From: Desulfofundulus australicus DSM 11792
GTDB taxonomy: Bacteria > Bacillota > Desulfotomaculia > Desulfotomaculales > Desulfovirgulaceae
NCBI RefSeq assembly: GCF_900129285.1
Contig: NZ_FQUW01000006.1
Span: 1 to 64,000 of the forward strand
Direction: 5' to 3'
Length of the DNA: 64,000 nt
Part shown: positions 57,766 through 64,000 of the stretch, one piece after another
How the letters are laid out: each line of letters starts with the position of its first letter
Numbering within the stretch: the first letter of the stretch is position 1
The notes under the pieces: model-generated
The model's database searches: none
Told to the model about the DNA's origin: nothing
Seen by the model: only the letters and a program-made list of their open reading frames with translations
Program-made: the position numbers and the translations under genes

Positions 57766-58131
57766 ATGAAATGTACCAGATGCCAGGAAGAAATACTGCC
57801 CCAGGACAGCTATGATTATTACGGGCAAACTCTATGTGAGGACTGTTATATTGCCGCCCTCCAGCCTCCAAAACCCTGTGACCCGACTGCTGTAGCCAGC
57901 GCCACAGCTACCAGAAAACAATTGGGACAAACAGGTACGGCAGGTTTGACGCCGCTCCAACAAAAAATTTATGCATACATTAAAGAAAAAGGGAAAGTAA
58001 CCAAAGAAGAGGTGGCCAGCTTTTTAAATCTGCCCCCATGGGAACTGGAAAGACAATTTGCCGTCCTGCGCCATTGTGAGCTGGTTAAAGCTACCAAAGA
58101 AGGACAGCAAATATTTTTAACCTTATGGTAA
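57766..58131 (+). CDS. Small protein with LIM-like zinc knuckle and winged-helix domain
   Basis: 121-residue protein. It begins MKCTRCQEEILPQDSYDYYG and continues CEDCY, a C-x2-C...C-x2-C zinc knuckle resembling half a LIM domain. After an Ala/Thr linker (residues 45-65) comes a winged helix: LTPLQQKIYAYIKEKGKV and EEVASFLNLPPWELERQF. GGGAG precedes the ATG at 57766 after a short gap from marR. It looks like a DNA-binding regulator or a metal sensor partner of the MarR protein; function unknown. Confidence 0.72.
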   Translation: MKCTRCQEEILPQDSYDYYGQTLCEDCYIAALQPPKPCDPTAVASATATRKQLGQTGTAGLTPLQQKIYAYIKEKGKVTKEEVASFLNLPPWELERQFAVLRHCELVKATKEGQQIFLTLW

Positions 58132-58136
58132 AATGT

Positions 58137-59354
58137 TTAACTGTTGCTATTCCCGGTGGAACGAAGCTCTCTAATAACGTCGAAAATACGGTGTGCCAGC
58201 ATCTTCTTATCCATTAGCGGTAAGGATTGCATGCGGCCATCACGGTAAAACAATTTAACAATATTGGTATCACTACCGAACCCCGCCCCCGGCCGCGTTA
58301 CATCGTTGGCTACGAGCAAATCCAAATTTTTAGCGTGCAGTTTATAATGAGCATTTTTTTCCAGTTCCTCAGTTTCAGCAGCAAATCCTACCAGCGTTTG
58401 ATCTGATTTTTTGCGTTGCCCCAATTCATACAGTATATCGGGATTCTTTTCCAGTTCAAGAAGCAGGGTTCCTTCCTGCTTTTTTATTTTGTGGCTGGCC
58501 ACTATTTTGGGACGATAGTCAGCCACCGCCGCTGCTTTAATCACTATATCCTGCGCAGGAAATCGTTCCATTACCGCTTCATACATTTGCTGGGCAGTCT
58601 CAACGGAAACCAGTTCCACCCCCGCAGGCGGGCTCAAACTGGTAGGAGCTGATACGAGGGTAACCTTAGCCCCACGCTGTAAAGCTGCCGCCGCCAGGGC
58701 ATAACCCATTTTACCTGAACTGCGGTTAGAAATGTAGCGTACCGGATCTATCGGCTCCCTGGTTCCCCCGGCAGTAACCAGGACTTTCAAGCCCTTGAAA
58801 TCAGCCGGTGAAGATAATAATCCTTCAATGGATTCCAGAATGATTTCGGGAGACGGCAAACGTCCCCTGCCCTCCGCACCACAGGCCAGACGTCCCTCAG
58901 CTGGCTCAAGAATATGGTAACCCAATTCAGCAAGCCGTTTAAGGTTTTGTTGTACCGCCGGATGAGCATACATCTGAACATTCATGGCCGGGCACAGGAG
59001 CACTGGACAGGTTGCCGCCAAAACCAGGGTGCTTAAAAGATCATCGGCATGGCCATAAGCCAGCCTGGCCAGGACATTTGCCGTGGCCGGCGCTATGACA
59101 ATTAAATCGGCCTTCCTGGCCAGCTCAATATGGGGAATAGTTTCACCGTCAGGAAGATGACCGAAAAGAGCGGTATATACCGGCCTACCTGTTAGAGCGG
59201 TAAAAGTTAAAGGCTGCACAAACTCCTGTGCCGCCCGTGTCATGACCACGTCTACCAGGGCACCGGCTTTAACAAGGGCACTAGCCAGTTCGGCAGCTTT
59301 ATAAGCGGCAATTCCCCCGGTTACACCCAGGATAACGGATTTACCTGAAAGCAT
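58137..59354 (-). CDS. coaBC: Bifunctional phosphopantothenoylcysteine decarboxylase/phosphopantothenate-cysteine ligase
   Basis: 405-residue coenzyme A biosynthesis enzyme. The N-terminal flavin decarboxylase (CoaC) has GVTGGIAAYKAAELA, MTRAAQEFVQPLTF, PATANVLARLAYG and PAMN. The C-terminal ligase (CoaB) has VTAGGTREPIDPVRYISNRSSGKMGYALA and the KIKKQEG loop. ATG 59354 follows GGAGAAGAAGGT; a start at 59387 would overlap rpoZ. Coenzyme A is in heavy demand in the propionate pathway encoded at the other end. Confidence 0.96.
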   Translation of the reverse strand: MLSGKSVILGVTGGIAAYKAAELASALVKAGALVDVVMTRAAQEFVQPLTFTALTGRPVYTALFGHLPDGETIPHIELARKADLIVIAPATANVLARLAYGHADDLLSTLVLAATCPVLLCPAMNVQMYAHPAVQQNLKRLAELGYHILEPAEGRLACGAEGRGRLPSPEIILESIEGLLSSPADFKGLKVLVTAGGTREPIDPVRYISNRSSGKMGYALAAAALQRGAKVTLVSAPTSLSPPAGVELVSVETAQQMYEAVMERFPAQDIVIKAAAVADYRPKIVASHKIKKQEGTLLLELEKNPDILYELGQRKKSDQTLVGFAAETEELEKNAHYKLHAKNLDLLVANDVTRPGAGFGSDTNIVKLFYRDGRMQSLPLMDKKMLAHRIFDVIRELRSTGNSNS

Positions 59355-59373
59355 ACCTTCTTCTCCTCTCATC

Positions 59374-59580
59374 TCACTTAACTCCATGTTTGGTCCGCCG
59401 GTAACGGATTTGCCCCTGTACTACCTCATGCAGTGCCCTGGTAACCGGTTTGGTTACCGGGTCATCCTCCTCACCCTTTTCGGTTAACATTCTCGCCCTT
59501 TTTGCCACCACCACGACCAGCGTATAACGGCTATCTACTTTCTTCATTAATTCATCCAGAGAAGGTTGATTCACAGCCAT
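59374..59580 (-). CDS. rpoZ: RNA polymerase omega subunit
   Basis: 68-residue subunit. QPSLDELMKKVDSRYTLVVVVAKRARML and the later PVTRALHEVVQGQIRYR match RpoZ. It lies between gmk and coaBC, the usual order in Firmicutes. ATG 59580 is preferred over GTG 59589, though its ribosome site is weak. Confidence 0.92.
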   Translation of the reverse strand: MAVNQPSLDELMKKVDSRYTLVVVVAKRARMLTEKGEEDDPVTKPVTRALHEVVQGQIRYRRTKHGVK

Positions 59581-59606
59581 CCCCCGCACTTTACCGGTAT
59601 TTTATT

Positions 59607-60221
59607 CTAGAGGTCACTTAAATTACCCCAGCTTTTATCTATTTTCAGGCGCTGGGGACGACATTTTTCAGCTAAAATAATGGCTTGCAGAGTAGCAACA
59701 GCCTCTTCTACCTGCCGGTTAATCACCACATAATCGTAACGTTTAAGGAAACCCAACTCCGTATTGGCCCAGTGTAATCGCCGCTGAATTTCTTCGGCAG
59801 AATCTGTACCCCGGCCGGTAAGACGTTCAACCAGTACAGCCCGTGAAGGAGGGAGGAGAAAAACCAGCACTGCCGAGGGAAATTTCTTCTTTACCTGCAA
59901 TCCTCCCTGGACATCGATCTCCAGGAGCACGTCCTCACCCCTGGCCAGGGCATCTTTCACAGCCTTTAAAGGTGTACCGTAATAGTTGCCGTAAACCTCT
60001 GCCCATTCCAGCAATTCTCCAGCATCAACCATTTGCTGGAATTTTTCCCGGGATACAAAAAAATAATTAACTCCGTCCACTTCCCCTGCCCGTGGCTTCC
60101 TGGTCGTAGCGGAGATGGAGAGGTGAATGCCCGGTTGTTTTTCCAGCAAAGCCCGGCAAACGGTGCCCTTACCGGCCCCCGAAGGGCCGGATAACACCAT
60201 CAATATACCCTCAGCTTTCAT
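59607..60221 (-). CDS. gmk: Guanylate kinase
   Basis: 204-residue enzyme phosphorylating GMP. P-loop LSGPSGAGKGTVCRAL, SATTRKPRAGEVDGVNYFFVS and LLEIDVQGGLQVKK are typical, as is LPPSRAVLVERLTGRGTDS. It follows remA by two bases. Confidence 0.96.
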   Translation of the reverse strand: MKAEGILMVLSGPSGAGKGTVCRALLEKQPGIHLSISATTRKPRAGEVDGVNYFFVSREKFQQMVDAGELLEWAEVYGNYYGTPLKAVKDALARGEDVLLEIDVQGGLQVKKKFPSAVLVFLLPPSRAVLVERLTGRGTDSAEEIQRRLHWANTELGFLKRYDYVVINRQVEEAVATLQAIILAEKCRPQRLKIDKSWGNLSDL

Positions 60222-60223
60222 AG

Positions 60224-60505
60224 TTATTCATCCGCTCGCTCTTCCAGCTGGGCGGATGTACTCTCCTTGTTAACCAGGCGATGGGCCACCGTCTCCGGCT
60301 GTACAGCAGAGAGGATTACATGATCGCTATCGGTGATAATTACCGCCCTGGTACGACGCCCGTAAGTAGCATCGACAAGCTTGCCCTGATCGCGCGCCTC
60401 ATTGATAATGCGTTTAATGGGAGCTGATTCAGGGCTGACAATGGCCACAATACGATTCGCCGAAACAATATTACCAAAGCCAATATTTATCAGTCTAATG
60501 TCCAT
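60224..60505 (-). CDS. remA: Extracellular matrix regulator RemA (DUF370)
   Basis: 93-residue DNA-binding regulator. [36 protein letters not shown] and [13 protein letters not shown] match Bacillus RemA, which activates matrix and osmoprotection genes. The genes yicC-remA-gmk-rpoZ are in the standard Firmicute order. ATG 60505 follows GGGGGGAAAG; an earlier reading to 60535 overlaps yicC. Confidence 0.95.
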   Translation of the reverse strand: MDIRLINIGFGNIVSANRIVAIVSPESAPIKRIINEARDQGKLVDATYGRRTRAVIITDSDHVILSAVQPETVAHRLVNKESTSAQLEERADE

Positions 60506-60527
60506 TACTTTCCCCCCCGTCACGGGA

Positions 60528-61409
60528 TTATTCAATATTTTGAACCTGCTCCCGCATTTTCTCCAGTTCGCTTTTTACCTCTACTACCATCTGGCTAATC
60601 TCAATATCAGGAGCCTTGGAGGCTATGGTGTTGATTTCCCGGTTCATCTCCTGAATCAGAAAATCCAGCTTGCGACCAACGGGGCTACCTTTCTCCAGTA
60701 GTTCGCGAAATTGACTTATATGGCTGGCCAGCCGTACCACTTCTTCAGTAATATTAGAGCGTTCAGCAAAGATGGCTACCTCCATGGCCAGCCGGTTCTG
60801 ATCCAGTGGAATATCTGGCAACCATTCCCTTATTCTTTGTAGCAAGCGTTCGTGGTATTCTGTTACCACCTTTGGCGCCCTGGCCTTTATTTGCCCGTTT
60901 ATTTCCGCAATTCTTTCCAGGCGACGGATCAAATCCATTTTTAGTTGCTTACCTTCGGCCAGGCGCATTTCCACCAAACTATCCAGAGCCTGTTCGATGG
61001 CCTGGGAAACAACAGGCCACCAGGTTTCAACCTCTTCCTCGGGTTCAGCCAACACCAGTAACCCCGGCAGGTTAATCAGATGCTGGATGGTAACAGGATC
61101 AGTTAAACCCAGGGTCACCTTTAATTCTTCCATTGCCTTATAATACGATGCTGCCAGGGCTTTGTCAACTTTTACAACCGGCTCCTGCTCACTGCATTCC
61201 TCCACCGAAAAGTAACCGTCAATCCTTCCGCGGGAGATGTGGGATTGAATTAGCCTTCTGGCCCGATCCTCCAGGGAAACCATATTTCGGGGTAAGCGCA
61301 GTATAACTTCGCAAAAACGATGATTGACGGATTTAAGTTCCACCGTAAATTTCTTGCTCTCCCCGTATGCTTCACCCCGGCCGAAACCGGTCATGCTTTT
61401 AAGCAACAA
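60528..61409 (-). CDS. yicC: YicC-family endoribonuclease
   Basis: 293-residue protein. The N-terminus has [25 protein letters not shown]; the C-terminus [19 protein letters not shown], both hallmarks of YicC, shown in other bacteria to act as an RNase. The start is TTG 61409 or 61406 after GGAGCAGGA. Confidence 0.92.
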   Translation of the reverse strand: MLLKSMTGFGRGEAYGESKKFTVELKSVNHRFCEVILRLPRNMVSLEDRARRLIQSHISRGRIDGYFSVEECSEQEPVVKVDKALAASYYKAMEELKVTLGLTDPVTIQHLINLPGLLVLAEPEEEVETWWPVVSQAIEQALDSLVEMRLAEGKQLKMDLIRRLERIAEINGQIKARAPKVVTEYHERLLQRIREWLPDIPLDQNRLAMEVAIFAERSNITEEVVRLASHISQFRELLEKGSPVGRKLDFLIQEMNREINTIASKAPDIEISQMVVEVKSELEKMREQVQNIE

Positions 61410-61441
61410 ATCCTGCTCCTTTCCTTAATAAATGTTAGAGC

Positions 61442-61465
61442 AAGGGGAACGATTTCGTTCCCCTT
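61442..61465. repeat. Perfect inverted repeat at the end of the aspartate aminotransferase gene
   Basis: AAGGGGAACGA, two bases, TCGTTCCCCTT form an 11-bp stem overlapping the stop codon of the aminotransferase gene. No T tract follows on either strand, so it is at best a weak terminator or a transcript-stabilising hairpin. Confidence 0.6.
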
Positions 61466-62657
61466 AGTCAATCCGGGAGACAAACTGTTCAATGCGGTTA
61501 AGCCCTTCTTCAATATTTTCCATGGATGTGGCATAGGAAAGACGGAAGCAGCGGTCATCGCCAAAAGCCACTCCGGGAACCACCGCCACTTTAACTTCAT
61601 CCAGGAGAAGGCTGGCCAGATCACTGGCCCCGTGTATTCGCCTTCCTTTATACTGACGACCAATATACCCGGCTATTGAAGGAAAAACATAAAACGCTCC
61701 ATGGGGAGTGCTACAGGAAATCCCCGGCATGGCGTTCAAGCGCTGAAGCATGTAATCGCGCCGCCGCTGGAACTCCGCCACCATCTCCTTTAAGGGTTCC
61801 TGGGTTCCGGTTAGGGCCGCCACACTGGCTGCCTGAGCAATAGAGGTAGGGTTGGATGTGGAATGGCTTTGCAAATCAACCATAGCTTTAGCCACTTCCG
61901 CAGGAGCAGCAGCATAACCAATGCGCCATCCCGTCATGGCGTAAGCCTTGGACATGCCGTTGATAATCACAGTCAGTTCTTTTAAGGCCGGGCTCAATGA
62001 GGCTATACTTATATGGCGGTAATCATCATAGATCAGCTTTTCATATATTTCATCGGAAATGACTACCAGGCCGTATTCTTCAATTACTTTCCCGAGCTCC
62101 AACAATTCATCCCTGCTGTATACCGCCCCGGTTGGGTTACCGGGAGAGTTTAAAATGACCATCCTGGTACGGGGACTGATGACCGAACGAAGCTGCTCAG
62201 CCGTCAATTTAAAGCCGTTTTCCTGGCTGGTCTGGATAATTACCGGTACGGCACCAGCAAGCTTTATTTGCTCCAGGTAAGTAACCCAGTAAGGTGCCGG
62301 CAGGATAACCTCATCTCCCGGTTGCAGGAGCACCATCATGGCGTTATAAAGTGAATGTTTGGCCCCCACAGAAACCACTATCTGGTCTGTGGTGTAATCC
62401 AGGCCGTTGTCGACCTTCAGTTTTTTTACAATGGCTTCCCTTAATTCCAGAATACCACCCACCGGGGTATATCTGGTCTTTCCCATACGGATAGCGGCCA
62501 TGGCCGCCTCTTTTATATGCTCCGGAGTACCAAAATCCGGCTCACCGGCACCAAAATTAATCACCTTTTCCCCGGCAGCAATCATTTTCTTGGCCCGGGC
62601 ATCGATGTCCAGAGTAGGTGAGGGACTGATATTTTTAGCCCTGTCTGCCAGCCTCAC
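61464..62657 (-). CDS. Aspartate aminotransferase family (PLP, class I)
   Basis: 397-residue fold-type I aminotransferase. INFGAGEPDFGTPEHIKEAA near the N-terminus, NSPGNPTGAVYSRDEL, and the PLP lysine in INGMSKAYAMTGWRIGYA are typical of the thermophilic/Bacillus aspartate transaminases (AspC/AspB). The arginine for the substrate carboxylate is in FRLSYATS. Start is GTG 62657 after GGAGATGATC. Aspartate is the likely amino donor for oxaloacetate produced by the propionate pathway. Confidence 0.9.
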   Translation of the reverse strand: MRLADRAKNISPSPTLDIDARAKKMIAAGEKVINFGAGEPDFGTPEHIKEAAMAAIRMGKTRYTPVGGILELREAIVKKLKVDNGLDYTTDQIVVSVGAKHSLYNAMMVLLQPGDEVILPAPYWVTYLEQIKLAGAVPVIIQTSQENGFKLTAEQLRSVISPRTRMVILNSPGNPTGAVYSRDELLELGKVIEEYGLVVISDEIYEKLIYDDYRHISIASLSPALKELTVIINGMSKAYAMTGWRIGYAAAPAEVAKAMVDLQSHSTSNPTSIAQAASVAALTGTQEPLKEMVAEFQRRRDYMLQRLNAMPGISCSTPHGAFYVFPSIAGYIGRQYKGRRIHGASDLASLLLDEVKVAVVPGVAFGDDRCFRLSYATSMENIEEGLNRIEQFVSRID

Positions 62658-62680
62658 AGTTGATCATCTCCTGCAGTAGT

Positions 62681-63859
62681 TTAGAATTTGACCGGTCCGA
62701 GATTACTCTTTAACCGTTCTACCGCTTCCCTTAAGCGGGCGGTATCTACAGTTAGAGATATCCGGAAATAACCTTCCCCGTTGGCACCATAACCGGTACC
62801 TGGCGTTATTACCACCCCGGTTCTTTCCAGTACCAGCTCCGCAAAAGATTCGCTGGTATACCCGGTGGGAACAGGAGCCCAGATATAAAAAGTTGCTTTT
62901 GGTTTTTCCAGTTTCCAGCCCAGAGAATTCAAACCTTCCACCAGGATATCCCTGCGCTCACGGTAAAGTTCGTTTACCCGGTTGATAACTTCCTGCGAAC
63001 CATTTAATCCTGCCATAGCAGCATACTGGATGGCCTGAAATTGCCCGGAATCCAGGTTGGATTTAAGGCGACCCAGTGCCTCGATAACCTCAGGACAACC
63101 TGCAGCCCAACCTATCCGCCAGCCAGTCATATTAAAAGGTTTGGAAACAGAGCCAAACTCAATACCCACCTCTTTGGCACCGGGAACCTGTAAAAAGCTG
63201 GGCGCACGGTAACCATCGAAAGCTATTTCCGTGTAAGCAGCATCGTGACAAACCAGCACGTTAAATTCCCGGGCAAAAGCAACCACTTCCGCAAAGAATG
63301 CTTCGTCAGCCACTGCACCTGTGGGGTTGTTGGGATAATTGATAAATATCATTTTCGCCCGGCGGGCCACTTCTGTGGGGATAGAAGCCAGATCGGGGAG
63401 ATATCCCCGCTCAGCCTTTAATGGCATGTAATAGGGAACTGCCCCGGCCAGAATAGCTCCTCCAGCATAAACAGGATAACCCGGGTCTGGTACCAGCACC
63501 GTATCCCCGGGGTTCAAGTAGCACCAGGAAATATGAGCAATACCTTCCTTGGAACCGATAAGGGCAACCACTTCGGTCTCAGGATTCAATTGTACCCCGA
63601 ACCGCCTGGCATACCAGCTAGCAACCGCTTGCCGGTAGCAGAGCATCCCGACGGATGATGGATACTGGTGATTGGCCGGATTACGGGCCTCTTTAACCAG
63701 TTCCTCAATAATATGATCGGGAGTAGGTTGGTCAGGATCGCCTATCCCCAGGCTTATTATATCTACACCGGCAGCTTTTTTTTCCTCAATCAACCGTTCC
63801 ACACGGGCAAAGAGATAGGGAGATAAATTTTTCAGGCGTTGTGCTTGTTCAAACCGCAA
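62681..63859 (-). CDS. dapL: LL-diaminopimelate aminotransferase-like (DapL)
   Basis: 392-residue class I aminotransferase. Blocks [57 protein letters not shown] and the PLP lysine in [20 protein letters not shown] fit the DapL type of Firmicutes, which makes LL-diaminopimelate directly from tetrahydrodipicolinate. The dapF gene immediately upstream supports that reading. A similar enzyme could act on alanine or aspartate. Start is TTG 63859 after AGGAGGTATC. Confidence 0.85.
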   Translation of the reverse strand: MRFEQAQRLKNLSPYLFARVERLIEEKKAAGVDIISLGIGDPDQPTPDHIIEELVKEARNPANHQYPSSVGMLCYRQAVASWYARRFGVQLNPETEVVALIGSKEGIAHISWCYLNPGDTVLVPDPGYPVYAGGAILAGAVPYYMPLKAERGYLPDLASIPTEVARRAKMIFINYPNNPTGAVADEAFFAEVVAFAREFNVLVCHDAAYTEIAFDGYRAPSFLQVPGAKEVGIEFGSVSKPFNMTGWRIGWAAGCPEVIEALGRLKSNLDSGQFQAIQYAAMAGLNGSQEVINRVNELYRERRDILVEGLNSLGWKLEKPKATFYIWAPVPTGYTSESFAELVLERTGVVITPGTGYGANGEGYFRISLTVDTARLREAVERLKSNLGPVKF

Positions 63860-63878
63860 AATTGATACCTCCTTTTTT

Positions 63879-64000
63879 CTAAATACAGGGAATATGACCG
63901 CAAAAAACTTCCTCTGCCGGTCCGGTCATAAAAAGATGCCCATCTTCTCCCCATTCAATGTCCAGGATTCCTCCCGGAAGGTGAACCATGACCTTACGAC
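63879..64000 (-). CDS. dapF: Diaminopimelate epimerase, C-terminal end (cut by window edge)
   Basis: The last 39 codons (after two bases of a split codon at 64000) encode [30 protein letters not shown] then a short tail and stop, here given in part: [12 protein letters not shown] and [13 protein letters not shown]. These match the C-terminus of DapF, which converts LL- to meso-diaminopimelate. The N-terminal active-site residues are outside the window. It is 20 bases upstream of the DapL-like gene. Confidence 0.92.
   Translation of the reverse strand, partial: RKVMVHLPGGILDIEWGEDGHLFMTGPAEEVFCGHIPCI

Overview
The window is a chromosomal stretch of a spore-forming, anaerobic Gram-positive bacterium, most likely of the Peptococcaceae (Pelotomaculum, Desulfotomaculum or Desulfofundulus type). 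The reasons are: a complete methylmalonyl-CoA (propionate-oxidation) operon in the order I recall for the Pelotomaculum thermopropionicum mmc cluster; Firmicute housekeeping genes (spoVK, ynbB-like, hfq, ylbF-like, remA, prkC/prpC); strong AGGAGG ribosome sites with frequent TTG and GTG starts; and genes resembling anaerobe families (FrhB-like Fe-S protein, DUF1847, DUF116). The species cannot be fixed from this sequence alone. Gene density is high and almost everything lies on the minus strand.

Region 1, 1-12902 (minus strand): a sigma-54 activator gene followed by a twelve-gene operon. It encodes two-part fumarase, succinyl-CoA synthetase, split B12 methylmalonyl-CoA mutase, epimerase, a biotin carboxyltransferase of several subunits, malate dehydrogenase and a pyruvate/oxaloacetate carboxyltransferase. 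Together they interconvert propionyl-CoA plus oxaloacetate with succinate, fumarate, malate and pyruvate. A -24/-12 promoter and repeated upstream motifs lie between the activator and the operon. After the operon terminator the window runs into the 5' part of a group IIC-type intron, cut by the window edge.

Region 2, 13000-24200: lexA with a LexA box (plus strand), a DUF1847 protein, an FrhB-like iron-sulfur protein, a complete liv-type ABC transporter (livFGMH plus lipoprotein binding protein), and a dctS-dctR-dctB-like sensory set consisting of a CitA-type kinase, a response regulator and a TRAP solute-binding lipoprotein without permease genes beside it.

Region 3, 24400-39100: spoVK-like, ynbB-like and LysR genes (plus strand); then hfq, miaA, a methyltransferase, mutL, a histone-deacetylase-like gene, a hydantoinase-like gene and mutS (minus strand); then miaB and a YlbF-family gene (plus strand).

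Region 4, 39085-57100 (minus strand): an ABC-class ATPase, cheW, a 40-residue rubredoxin-like protein, rpe, rsgA, and a cell-wall signalling block (prkC, class B PBP, FtsW/RodA, PP2C, two FHA proteins) whose order mirrors the actinobacterial pknB-pbpA-rodA-pstP-fhaB-fhaA cluster. Then come rlmN, rsmB, a DUF116 gene, fmt, def, priA and one unrecognised gene.

Region 5, 57200-64000: a MarR regulator and a small zinc-finger/winged-helix gene (plus strand), then coaBC, rpoZ, gmk, remA, yicC, two aminotransferases and the end of dapF (minus strand). No rRNA, tRNA or CRISPR array was recognised.
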